64,000 nucleotides of DNA from Pseudoalteromonas aurantia 208 (GTDB lineage: Bacteria; Pseudomonadota; Gammaproteobacteria; Enterobacterales; Alteromonadaceae). A program made the position numbers and the translations under genes. The stretch lies in the NCBI RefSeq assembly GCF_014858725.1, contig NZ_AQGV01000012.1, forward strand, positions 1,922,001-1,986,000, in the 5' to 3' direction. The notes under the pieces are model-generated. The model saw only the letters and a program-made list of their open reading frames with translations, ran no database searches and had not been told where the DNA came from. Below are positions 56,101 through 63,813 of this stretch, one piece after another; the stretch's first letter is position 1; each line of letters opens with the position of its first letter.

Positions 56101-58598
56101 TTCAACCAGCACACCAAATCACCGCAGCTTTTGCCTCGGGCGCTATGAGCCATGGTGCTTTAGTCGAAAAGGCTCACCAAGCGGTAGCGCAAGGCACCAA
56201 TATTGCGGGCGCAATGAGTAACTCGGGAGAAGGTGGCGAAAGTGCTTCACGGTACAACACTGTAAAAGCCAGTAAGATTAAGCAATTTGCCTCTGGCCGA
56301 TTTGGTGTTTGGACAGGCTACCTTGCCGACCCTGCCTTGCAAGAAATTGAAATAAAAATAGGCCAAGGCGCAAAGCCCGGCGAAGGTGGTCAACTTCCCG
56401 CACATAAAGTCAACGTACAAATCGCCGCAGCACGAGGTGGCACACCTGGGGTTGAACTCGTCTCTCCACCACCGCATCACGATACCTATTCGATTGAAGA
56501 TTTAGGGCAGCTCATCCACGATGCCAAAGCCGCCCGTGTCAGAGTCGTCGTTAAACTCGTTTCATCTGAAGGGATTGGTACCATTGCGGTTGGCGTAGCC
56601 AAAGCAGGCGCTGATGTTATTAATGTCGCAGGCAATACAGGCGGTACTGGGGCAGCCCAAGTGACCAGCTTGAAGCACACTGGTCGAGCCGCCGATATTG
56701 GTATTGCTGAAGTCCATCAAGCGCTCGCTGAAAACGGCTTACGAGATAAAATAACCCTACGCTGTTCTAATGCCCACCAAACAGGGCTCGATGTGGTTAA
56801 ATCAGCCATGCTAGGCGGTGACTCATTTGAATTTGGCACTACAGCTCTGATGATGCTCAAGTGCGTGATGGCTAAAAACTGCCATCAAAAATGTCCTGCG
56901 GGGCTGACAACCAACCCTGAGGTTTATCAAGGCGACCCCAGAGCATTGGCACAATATTTTATGAATGTTGCGCACGAAACCCGTGAAATATTGGCGCACC
57001 TTGGCTATGTGTCTTTACGTGAGATACGCGGAAAAAGTAATTTATTACACCTCATTGCGCATCCCATGATGGTCGGCCAATTAGATATGACGGCCATGCT
57101 CGCGCCAGTAGAGCCCATAAAAATTGCAGTGCCGGTGTACCTTGAAGCAAACTTTGATCACGACACGCAGTGGCTCACACAGTTGAAACAACACTTGTTT
57201 GATAACCAAACTGAATACTTATCTCTGCCTCCCATCGCTCTGAATAACTGTAACAAAACAATCGCAGGGCAACTGGCGATTGATATCGAGCGAACCCTAA
57301 ATTATCACGTAAGCGATGCGACCATTGCCGCTCATCGTGCAATGTATAGATTGAGTAATGGCAGAGTCGTGTTAAAAAGTAATACGCTCTCGTTGCATAC
57401 GTATGGCTCAGCAGGCCAAAGTTACGGGTCATTTTTGAACACGGGCATGCAACTTCAGCATACCGGTACTTGCAATGATGGTGTAGGTAAAGGCATAAGC
57501 GGCGGTCGCATACAGATCACAAGTCCTGTTTCACATGCAAAACAACCACTGACCAACAATGTACTGATCGGTAACTTTGCATTGTTTGGCGCAACGGGTG
57601 GAGAATTATTTATAGAAGGCCAAGCAGGCGACCGTTTTGGTGTGCGTAACTCAGGTGCCGTTGCCGTGGTGGAAGGGGTTGGTGATTTTTGCTGCGAATA
57701 TATGACCAATGGTTCAGTGGTTAACTTATCTCATTACGGAAAGAATTTAGGCAATGGTATGAGTGGTGGTACCGCATACCAATACGATCCAAGCGGCAAT
57801 ATTGTCACGCAGTGCAGCCAAGACAGTGTCGTTGCTTTGCGCTTAGATGAACAAACGCCCTTGTGTTTAGGCCATGAAGCCGCGCTTTTGTATCATTTAG
57901 AATGCCATATTGATGCTACCGGCTCTACGCTCGCCCAATCACTTATTAATAACTGGGCTGAGCACAAGGCGCATTTTTATGTCCTGATCCCAAAAACACT
58001 CTATAGCTATCATTGCCCAAATAATATTGTGGACTCTCATGAGCGCAGAACCATGCTTGAAGAGCTCTCACAAGCTTGGGCAAACCGTCTATTAAAAGAA
58101 GCTCAAATTGCATATCAACACAACGAAAACGACGGTAAATACCTATTTGATGGCCAATTACCTGATTACGGAGACCGAGACACGAGTCTCATTTATCAAT
58201 ATGTGATCTCAGCGGGTGTATTTCATCGCGCCCATGAAGCTGCAAAAAAGTCAGCTTCACAGTCCACCGCGCATGCTAGCGAAGACAGCGCCAAATACTT
58301 GGTCACGACCCTTGATCGAAAGTTACAAGAAACACTGGTGAAAGATACCAAAGAGGCATTAGCCAGCTACGAAAGCGATGCGCTCAGCTGCTTACTCGCA
58401 CAAAAGCGCGTGCAAGACTACAAAGACGCGTTAGAGCGCCGCGAGGTTTGGGATAATAATGCGTTTGGTACCAGCGTTTGGATATTACATCGCGATAACT
58501 GTGTCCAAGAGGCACTGCGTCAACATCGACCATTTGAACAACTGCTCGCGACCCATTTTTGCCATGTGCTAGTTGAAGCAATCCGCGCAACAGCATAA
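53145..58598 (+). CDS. Divergent glutamate synthase (GltB-like) large subunit with C-terminal extension
   Basis: 1817 residues, against about 1480-1530 for bacterial GltB. Domains in order are a class II glutaminase, a central linker, an FMN synthase domain and a GXGXG beta-helix. The glutaminase spans residues 15 to about 420. Its nucleophile is C15 (SSCGVGF, so a 14-residue propeptide would be cut), and FSTNTAPNP, AHNGELNT and SDSARLD follow. The linker (TLRVALGPKPNISP) is near 525, and the FMN domain is at about 990-1305 (SNSGEGGESASRYNT, GQGAKPGEGGQLPAHKV, ISPPPHHD-like SPPPHHDTYSIEDL, NTGGTGA). The beta-helix is at about 1429-1552 (GATGGELFIEGQAGDRFGVRNSGA). Residues 1560-1817 are mostly additional. 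The iron-sulphur cysteines C1240, C1246 and C1250 have spacing X5/X3 instead of X5/X4. The next gene is a diflavin reductase, not gltD, 15 bp on. Confidence 0.85.
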   Translation: MKRYLFDRNLEHSSCGVGFITHKKSKQTHQLLEHAHQALCRIPHRGGMNAEGIGDGAGVNIDLSLNFFKKVTGNATLQVGEFGVANFFYPKELTHHNKATQLIENTLSTYNLPIVTFRTITTDETVLNHASQQAQRQIKQVVFLKPSQCDSQTQFEKQIHQALHDIEHVAFTDPELSGLYPLSMSSRTQVLKGRLNSWEVIPYFTDLSDVDHQVHTLFFHTRFSTNTAPNPMFAQPFRRMAHNGELNTDRKNRLSEDAIAKSQNKKIITPNGQSDSARLDQTLERRVIEDNLEIDVAALAMMPPAWENDSDLPPSVRNMLEYFSLYEEKNDGPAALIFGDGVKVGARLDRLGLRPLRSVETSDYLVVMSEAGQIDFDPSDIIRRGRIEAGGMIVFDHSTGEIKETQQILEHLAKQQDYAALLSQARVNLSDLPIPQLQAVKQRSSLSTSAQHVAFSLNQESFKFMLDPMLLNGAEKISAMGYGLAPNALNKDEGGLSRYFSQRFAQVTNPPLDSIRETDGMTLRVALGPKPNISPSSHKQIVLDSPILMPQHLLALEKQSALRIKTLPLLFNIDLHNSNEHRLLDALETLTDLAEQQAREQVDIIVLSDEHISHSQAAIPALLAVAKINQRLISRGLRFTTSLVCHTGQAVSTHDIACLLGFGASAVCPLTVLNRATELFDSPTDVQSAILKFKKAAEKALMKTMGKFGLCTVESYIGGEFFEANFIDTHDPALKAIFPNIHSPVGGAQFKDLVQSVEYWHKKVPHVQSENQIPVLGLFKERAQGAGHSFGITAVREYINMTEESIQYLDESQLESQDQQVILPQDEGYRDLGYDARSPQQIDDFTITDAYREFSQNLYLERQHRPAALRDILSLPIQIKADASEQTLKECFKNISVSGSFALAITGLTVHRERSNDIAQHWHIAFDPTGNLQSLEAALIDVFSKDIFTHSIVNSHLAIAVVQDSELDRLLAKVIPARTAISVAKVQPAHQITAAFASGAMSHGALVEKAHQAVAQGTNIAGAMSNSGEGGESASRYNTVKASKIKQFASGRFGVWTGYLADPALQEIEIKIGQGAKPGEGGQLPAHKVNVQIAAARGGTPGVELVSPPPHHDTYSIEDLGQLIHDAKAARVRVVVKLVSSEGIGTIAVGVAKAGADVINVAGNTGGTGAAQVTSLKHTGRAADIGIAEVHQALAENGLRDKITLRCSNAHQTGLDVVKSAMLGGDSFEFGTTALMMLKCVMAKNCHQKCPAGLTTNPEVYQGDPRALAQYFMNVAHETREILAHLGYVSLREIRGKSNLLHLIAHPMMVGQLDMTAMLAPVEPIKIAVPVYLEANFDHDTQWLTQLKQHLFDNQTEYLSLPPIALNNCNKTIAGQLAIDIERTLNYHVSDATIAAHRAMYRLSNGRVVLKSNTLSLHTYGSAGQSYGSFLNTGMQLQHTGTCNDGVGKGISGGRIQITSPVSHAKQPLTNNVLIGNFALFGATGGELFIEGQAGDRFGVRNSGAVAVVEGVGDFCCEYMTNGSVVNLSHYGKNLGNGMSGGTAYQYDPSGNIVTQCSQDSVVALRLDEQTPLCLGHEAALLYHLECHIDATGSTLAQSLINNWAEHKAHFYVLIPKTLYSYHCPNNIVDSHERRTMLEELSQAWANRLLKEAQIAYQHNENDGKYLFDGQLPDYGDRDTSLIYQYVISAGVFHRAHEAAKKSASQSTAHASEDSAKYLVTTLDRKLQETLVKDTKEALASYESDALSCLLAQKRVQDYKDALERREVWDNNAFGTSVWILHRDNCVQEALRQHRPFEQLLATHFCHVLVEAIRATA

Positions 58599-58613
58599 GT
58601 AAGGAAAAGTATT

Positions 58614-60398
58614 ATGACACACTCAAATAACACCCAATTAGTCCCCTATTTACCAGAAAATATGCCATTCAATGATGACCAAAAGCAATGGCTCGGTGGC
58701 TTCTTAGCGGGTTTACATAGTCGCTTATTAATAAAAGAAGAAACGGTTGCGCAATCAGTTCAGCCAGCCATGCACATTAAACCACTCACCATAATTTATG
58801 GATCGCAAACCGGTAATGCTGAAAACCTAGCTGAAGAAGCCGCACAAATGGCCAAAAACCATGGATTGTTGGCTTCGGTATTCGATATGGATGATATCTC
58901 TGTGGCACAGTTAAGTGAAGCAGAGCGACTATTAGTGATCACAAGTACCTACGGTGATGGTGAAATGCCCGATAACGCACAATTATTGTGGGATGAAATA
59001 AGTGCCGAGTCGGCCCCCTCATTTGCATCAACCTACTTTTCCGTTTTAGCCTTGGGTGACACCAATTATGATGATTTTTGCATTGCCGGCATTCAATGGG
59101 ATGAACGCTTAGAACAACTGGGTGCTACCCGAGTCGCACAACGCATAGATTGTGACGTGACATATGAAGCCCCAGCTGAACAATGGATGGCTGAAGCACT
59201 GCCCACAATCGCGCAAAAAGGTAGCGGTTCAGAGCTACCGTCGGCCCAAAGCTCTGAACAAAAACCTAAAAAACACAAAGCTAAATTTAATAAAGAGTCA
59301 CCACTACAGGCTCAGCTCTTAACCAAAACGCGGTTAACCGATGAGTACTCAAGTAAAGAAACCATTCATTATGAACTCTCTTTAATGGGCTCTGGAGAAC
59401 AGTATGATGCTGGCGATGCACTTAATATTATTGCTCACAACAGTACAGCGCTGGTTAATGACTTACTCAGCGCATTGAATGCCAGAGCAGAGCAACATGA
59501 AACGTACAATGGTAAAACCGATCAGCTAGAATACATATTCACTGAATTACTCGAAATTCGCCAACCCAGTAAAGATCTCATTCATGAAATAGCACGTCAG
59601 AGTAGCTGCCCTGAACTGCTTTCCCGACTGGGCGATAATCAAGCCATGAGTGATTATTTATGGGGCGTCGACACGGTTCAGCTGCTCAAGCGTTACCCAG
59701 ATAGTGCTCTATCACCTACACAGTTTATTCAGCTAGCAAAACCAATGGCACCTAGAGCCTATTCCATTTCATCGAGTCTCAAAAAGCACCCTGATCAAGT
59801 ACATTTAACCATTGCCAGTGTGAGATACACGCAAGATGAACGTCAACACAATGGAGTGTGTTCAACGTACTTAGCCGATCTGGTCGAAATAGGAGAGCCA
59901 GTTACTTGTTACTTTTCGGCCAACAAACACTTCTCTGTACCCAATGATTTAGCCGCGCCCATTATTATGATTGGCCCAGGTACCGGTATTGCACCATTTA
60001 GAGCGTTCTTAGAAGAGCGAGAGGCCACACAAGCCACAGGAGATAATTGGTTGTTTTTTGGTGATCGAAATGCAACAACCGATTACTTGTATGAGCAAGA
60101 GTTAACCCAGATGCATCAAGATGGCCTATTAACGCGATTAGACTTGGCCTTTTCTCGTGATCAAGCAGAAAAAATCTATGTACAAGATAAAATGTTAGCA
60201 CAAGGTGAAACCCTATTTAACTGGCTTGAACAAGGAGCATATCTGTATGTCTGTGGAGATGCCTATAAAATGGCGAAAGACGTTGATACAACGCTGCAGA
60301 GCATTATTCAGCAGTATGGTCAGTATGATGAAAGTCAAACGCAAGAATACATGGCCAATTTGAAAAAACAAAAACGCTATGTGCGGGACGTTTATTAA
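58614..60398 (+). CDS. CysJ-like diflavin reductase (flavodoxin + FAD + NADPH domains)
   Basis: A 594-residue cytosolic reductase. After an N-terminal PENMPFNDDQKQWLGGFLAGL comes a flavodoxin domain with the FMN loops YGSQTGNAE (62-70), STYGDGEMPDNA (110-121) and LGDTNYDDFC (147-156). The FAD domain has PRAYSISSS (380-388) and GVCSTYLAD (from about 415). The NADPH domain has GPGTGIAPFRAF (from 454), FFGDRN and YVCGDAYKMAKDV. The C-terminus KRYVRDVY matches the stacking tyrosine of CysJ. By homology it moves electrons NADPH to FAD to FMN. CysI, the sulfite reductase hemoprotein, is absent. The tight spacing with the GltB-like gene suggests that protein is the acceptor. Automatic annotation as sulfite reductase alpha subunit would probably be misleading. 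Confidence 0.88.
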   Translation: MTHSNNTQLVPYLPENMPFNDDQKQWLGGFLAGLHSRLLIKEETVAQSVQPAMHIKPLTIIYGSQTGNAENLAEEAAQMAKNHGLLASVFDMDDISVAQLSEAERLLVITSTYGDGEMPDNAQLLWDEISAESAPSFASTYFSVLALGDTNYDDFCIAGIQWDERLEQLGATRVAQRIDCDVTYEAPAEQWMAEALPTIAQKGSGSELPSAQSSEQKPKKHKAKFNKESPLQAQLLTKTRLTDEYSSKETIHYELSLMGSGEQYDAGDALNIIAHNSTALVNDLLSALNARAEQHETYNGKTDQLEYIFTELLEIRQPSKDLIHEIARQSSCPELLSRLGDNQAMSDYLWGVDTVQLLKRYPDSALSPTQFIQLAKPMAPRAYSISSSLKKHPDQVHLTIASVRYTQDERQHNGVCSTYLADLVEIGEPVTCYFSANKHFSVPNDLAAPIIMIGPGTGIAPFRAFLEEREATQATGDNWLFFGDRNATTDYLYEQELTQMHQDGLLTRLDLAFSRDQAEKIYVQDKMLAQGETLFNWLEQGAYLYVCGDAYKMAKDVDTTLQSIIQQYGQYDESQTQEYMANLKKQKRYVRDVY

Positions 60399-60408
60399 AG
60401 ACGGAAAG

Positions 60409-60443
60409 CAACCTTTACGCTAAGATTTTAGGCGTAAAGGTTG
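60409..60443 (+). terminator. 12-bp perfect hairpin after the diflavin reductase gene
   Basis: CAACCTTTACGC (60409-60420) pairs perfectly with GCGTAAAGGTTG (60432-60443), followed by TTTAAG. It begins 10 bp after the stop and extends into the 3' end of the convergent gene. Confidence 0.65.
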
Positions 60444-60794
60444 TTTAAGTGGTACCACATTGCCTCCTAATTTTGGAAACACATGGCTAATTTGCTTATC
60501 TAACTTGGTGAGTTCGGCAATGCATTTTCCTTGCTGCTTTTGACAATTTTCACAGCGACTATATTGCAATACAATACTATTTCTCAACCATAGTTGTAAG
60601 TCAGCAACACATTGAACATCACCATAACGAATACATACTTGCTTTACTTTGTGGCAAGCATCAAGAAATGCGGATAAGTTGGCATACTCTGTTGGTGTGT
60701 GTTTTAAAATCATGGAATTAACACTGAGTTCTGAATTAGCATTATCAAACTCTTTTTTGTATGCATCGATTTCTAACACCAATCGCGTACTCAT
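60420..60794 (-). CDS. Hypothetical 124-residue protein
   Basis: Not recognised. It is cytosolic in appearance, with no signal peptide. The first 60 residues look helical (LVLEIDAYKKEFDNANSELS, LSAFLDACHKVKQV). Cysteines cluster in CHKVKQVC, DVQCVADL and SRCENCQKQQGKC, the last of which (CxxCx6C) could bind metal or form disulfides. It lies convergent to the diflavin reductase and upstream of nothing obviously related. The terminator hairpin of the neighbour overlaps its last codons. Confidence 0.55.
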   Translation of the reverse strand: MSTRLVLEIDAYKKEFDNANSELSVNSMILKHTPTEYANLSAFLDACHKVKQVCIRYGDVQCVADLQLWLRNSIVLQYSRCENCQKQQGKCIAELTKLDKQISHVFPKLGGNVVPLKQPLRLKS

Positions 60795-60844
60795 AAATCC
60801 CTCATCTCAGTTATTAACGAAACTCGTCATCCGTAAGGGCCACG

Positions 60845-61342
60845 CTAGGCCCCGTTTTTATGGCGACTTACTAAACAATATGACCCGTCTGAAGCATCAC
60901 TCAACATGCCACTCATACTGGTATCTCTTTGGTTTTTAAACACCATCGTATTACTGTTTAACTTGCCTTGATATTGCCATTTTTTAAATACTTCCTCGCG
61001 CACCAAAATACACGGAGACTTTACCGTAAACGTTTCTTGAAATGTCACCGAGCACTGGCCTTGAATATCTTTAGTGGCCGCATAAACCACATGGCTCTGT
61101 CTGTCTTTGTATTCGATCACCCCAGAAACAAAGCTGCTGTGCAGTTGTTTGCTCTGACTGTTTAATTCAAGTAACCGATGTTTATTTAGCCCAATGGTGT
61201 TTGTCGCAAGCTCTATCAACTGCGCAGCACACACCGGATTAGTTTTAGCCGCTAATACTTTTTCCATAGAGGTTTTTGCAAAGCTTTGAACACTTATCAT
61301 GCTACTTGTCAGCATACTAACCAATAAAATCAAACGGTTCAT
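60845..61342 (-). CDS. Hypothetical exported protein at the end of the cyo operon
   Basis: Not recognised. The 165-residue protein has a signal peptide (LILLVSMLTSSMISVQSFA) and four cysteines in the mature part (NPVCAAQL, GQCSVTF, SPCILV, SYCLVS), likely two disulfides. The fold looks beta-rich (SGVIEYKDRQSHVVYAA, KWQYQGKLNSNTMVF). Its ATG overlaps the stop of the SCO gene by 4 bp (ATGA). It is therefore translated with it and may assist oxidase assembly or copper handling in the periplasm. That role is inferred from position only. Confidence 0.7.
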   Translation of the reverse strand: MNRLILLVSMLTSSMISVQSFAKTSMEKVLAAKTNPVCAAQLIELATNTIGLNKHRLLELNSQSKQLHSSFVSGVIEYKDRQSHVVYAATKDIQGQCSVTFQETFTVKSPCILVREEVFKKWQYQGKLNSNTMVFKNQRDTSMSGMLSDASDGSYCLVSRHKNGA

Positions 61343-61941
61343 AATAACTCTCTAATTTGCGCCGCTAATTCATTCGGGGTCGTGGTATGACTCATGGCCG
61401 TGATCAACTTGCTAGATTTATCTAAAATATAAAACCGTGATGCATGAGACACGGAATACTCCATAAATGAGTCACTTAAATTATTATTATCGTAAAACAC
61501 ACCATACTGACCACTGACCGATTTAACTTGCTCTACCGTACCAGTAAGCCCCAAAATATCGTCATGAAAATAGGCTGTATATTCTTTTAATTCAGCAGGC
61601 GTATCACGCGTTGGGTCAACCGTCACGAATAACCCTTGAATGGCGTTTGGGTGACTCTTTTCGAGCCGCATCATTGCGCCGGTTAAAACAGCAAGTGAAT
61701 TAGGACACACTTCAGCACACGATAAATAGCCAAAGTACATCACCACAACTTGCCCTTTAAAATCATACAATGACACGGGGCCTTCACTACTTTGTAAGGT
61801 GAAGTCCCCGCCGAGCTCTGCAAAGGTTTTTTTCGGTTGATTAAAGTCTTTACTGGTTGTGGCTAAATAGAAAATCACTAAGCCAACAACCCCCAGTACA
61901 CAACTGAGTAAAAACAATCTCCGTAAATTATTCCCTTGCAT
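61339..61941 (-). CDS. SCO1/SenC/PrrC family copper or thiol assembly protein
   Basis: I start at the ATG at 61941, six bases after the cyoE stop and with GGTGAGG just upstream, rather than the frame start at 62058 inside cyoE. The 200-residue protein is anchored by a membrane segment at residues 9-27. It has the thioredoxin-like SCO fold, with the copper-binding pair C75 and C79 in YLSCAEVCPNS, the VTVDPTRDTP motif and the histidine in VSHASRFYILD. SCO proteins deliver copper to CuA or act as thiol reductases. The bo3-type quinol oxidases encoded by cyo lack CuA, so its presence here is unusual. Confidence 0.9.
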   Translation of the reverse strand: MQGNNLRRLFLLSCVLGVVGLVIFYLATTSKDFNQPKKTFAELGGDFTLQSSEGPVSLYDFKGQVVVMYFGYLSCAEVCPNSLAVLTGAMMRLEKSHPNAIQGLFVTVDPTRDTPAELKEYTAYFHDDILGLTGTVEQVKSVSGQYGVFYDNNNLSDSFMEYSVSHASRFYILDKSSKLITAMSHTTTPNELAAQIRELL

Positions 61942-61946
61942 TTGTG

Positions 61947-62831
61947 TTACCTCACCGTCAGCAATGTTTGTGGTGCAAGACTGACAAAGTCCAGCGACAT
62001 AAACATACTCAATGATGTGATCGCCAATATTGACACCACAAATACACGCTTTGCCCATATGTGTTGTTCATAGCGACCAAAGTCAACAATGGTAATGGCT
62101 AACCACACCACACCAATCAGTAACGTTGAAACCGCGTATAAAGTCCCTACATAATTAAACACAAACAATGCCAATGCCATCAACGTAAACGCGACAATAT
62201 AAGCCACCATATGCTTGCGCGCTGACTCAATACCGTTAACCAATGGTAATACCGGTATATTGGCCGCTTTATAATCTTCAAAACGATAAATAGCAATGGC
62301 ATACGAATGTGGAATTTGCCATAAACAAAATGTCAGTAAAATAACCAACGCCCCCACATCAAACTGTGCTGTCACCGCGCAGTAACCAATAACCGGTGGG
62401 CATGCGCCTGAAATACTACCAATTAAAGTACCGTACACCGATTTGCGTTTATAATGCAGGCTATACAGCCCAACATAAACCGCAAAACCGATCACAGCAA
62501 ATAGCACAGCCATCCCCGTAGTAAAGTACCCTAAAGTACCGAACCCAATCGCACCCAGTAACGTGGCATATAGCAAAGCGCCATTAGAGGTAATGACCTT
62601 TTTTACCAAAGCTCGGTTCTGCGTGCGCTGCATTAGCTTATCAATGTCTTGATCTATCACATTGTTAAATACACAACCCGACGCGATTACACCAGAGGTA
62701 CCAATACACACAGCCAAAAAGGTCACTAATTGAAAATCACCTTGTGCAGCAAGAAAATAACCTGCGACAGTGGCAATTAAATTGCCCATGATGATCCCAG
62801 GTTTAGTTAGCACTAAAAACTCTTTGAACAT
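61947..62831 (-). CDS. cyoE: Protoheme IX farnesyltransferase (heme O synthase)
   Basis: An integral membrane UbiA-family prenyltransferase that makes heme O for the oxidase. It has 294 residues with about nine membrane segments. The prenyl-diphosphate motif NNVIDQDIDKLMQRTQNR lies near residue 57, and a second acidic motif lies in YRFEDYKAANIPVLP near residue 185. ISGACPPVIGYCA is conserved. The start is 1 bp after the cyoD stop. Confidence 0.94.
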   Translation of the reverse strand: MFKEFLVLTKPGIIMGNLIATVAGYFLAAQGDFQLVTFLAVCIGTSGVIASGCVFNNVIDQDIDKLMQRTQNRALVKKVITSNGALLYATLLGAIGFGTLGYFTTGMAVLFAVIGFAVYVGLYSLHYKRKSVYGTLIGSISGACPPVIGYCAVTAQFDVGALVILLTFCLWQIPHSYAIAIYRFEDYKAANIPVLPLVNGIESARKHMVAYIVAFTLMALALFVFNYVGTLYAVSTLLIGVVWLAITIVDFGRYEQHIWAKRVFVVSILAITSLSMFMSLDFVSLAPQTLLTVR

Positions 62832-62832
62832 G

Positions 62833-63177
62833 CTAGTGGCCCATCAGCATATTGTGATTCAAATGTTCCATGATCCAAATAGACCCAATAACCACAATCG
62901 CAACAATAAGCACCACAAACACCGCTGAAGTGGTATTCCAAATTTGTTCAGATGATGAATTCATATGCAAAAAGAAAATCAATTGCACAAATATTTGTGC
63001 GATTGCACAGACTAAAATCACCGTTAATGTCAACACTGGGGTCAGTAAGTCATACATCAGTACGCTAAAAGGTATGGCCGTTAATACAATTGAAAGCATT
63101 AAACCAATTATATATTCTTTAACGCTCCCATGCGCCGCGCCGCCATGACTGTGATCAGTTGCAGTTGCTGTGCTCAT
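62833..63177 (-). CDS. cyoD: Cytochrome o ubiquinol oxidase subunit IV
   Basis: A 114-residue membrane protein with three transmembrane segments (YIIGLMLSIVLTAIPFSVLM, LTVILVCAIAQIFVQLIFFL and VFVVLIVAIVVIGSIWIM) and the conserved HMNSSSEQIWN loop of CyoD. The N-terminus is His-rich (TDHSHGGAAHG). Its ATG overlaps the cyoC stop (TAATG). Confidence 0.93.
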   Translation of the reverse strand: MSTATATDHSHGGAAHGSVKEYIIGLMLSIVLTAIPFSVLMYDLLTPVLTLTVILVCAIAQIFVQLIFFLHMNSSSEQIWNTTSAVFVVLIVAIVVIGSIWIMEHLNHNMLMGH

Positions 63178-63794
63178 TACATCACTCCTAATAAATACAC
63201 TACGCTAAACACACAAATCCAAATAATATCAAGGAAATGCCAGAACAAACTTAAACAAGACAAACGTACTAAGTTATCTTCGGTAAAGCCGTCTCTTTTA
63301 AAATGTGCAAACAACACCAACATCCAAATACAGCCACCGAGTACGTGTAACCCGTGCGTGGCAACTAAGGCATAAAACGCAGACCAATACGCACTGCTTT
63401 GTGGCGTCGCGCCTTCGCTACTAAAATGATAAAACTCATAAAGTTCCATCCCGAGAAAGCCTAACCCCAGTGCCAATGTGAACACCAACCATGAGATCAT
63501 ACCCTTCATATGCCGTTTATTGGCATAAAGCATTGCCATACCAAAGGTAAAGCTACTAAACAACAACAGCGCTGTTTCTACAGCGACAAAGTTCAAATCA
63601 AACAAGTCTTTAGGGGTTAATCCTCCAGCATACCCACCACTAAGTACCGCATACGTTGCAAACAAAGTTGCAAACAAAATGCAGTCGCTCATGATATAAA
63701 TCCAAAAACCAAATACCGTATCACCACCTGAGTCATGATGATCGTGGTCATGATGATCTATTTCATCATGACCAGTTGCGTGACTTTGAGACAT
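63177..63794 (-). CDS. cyoC: Cytochrome o ubiquinol oxidase subunit III
   Basis: I start at the ATG at 63794 (MSQSHATGHDE), giving 205 residues, the length of E. coli CyoC; the open frame to 63848 overlaps cyoB. The N-terminus is His/Asp-rich (DEIDHHDHDHHDSGG). Five membrane segments follow, with FGFWIYIMSDCILFATLFATY, LLLFSSFTFGMAML, and FYALVATHGLHVLGGCIW near the end. It is a structural subunit of the bo3-type oxidase core. Confidence 0.94.
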   Translation of the reverse strand: MSQSHATGHDEIDHHDHDHHDSGGDTVFGFWIYIMSDCILFATLFATYAVLSGGYAGGLTPKDLFDLNFVAVETALLLFSSFTFGMAMLYANKRHMKGMISWLVFTLALGLGFLGMELYEFYHFSSEGATPQSSAYWSAFYALVATHGLHVLGGCIWMLVLFAHFKRDGFTEDNLVRLSCLSLFWHFLDIIWICVFSVVYLLGVM

Positions 63795-63813
63795 AGTCAA
63801 TTCCAATCCTCTT

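Noticed and set aside
58614-60398. Reading the diflavin gene as part of an assimilatory sulfite reductase (cysJ)
   Set aside because: No cysI or cysH is near. The gene is 15 bp behind the GltB-like gene and closed off by a hairpin. Only sequence similarity supports the name.
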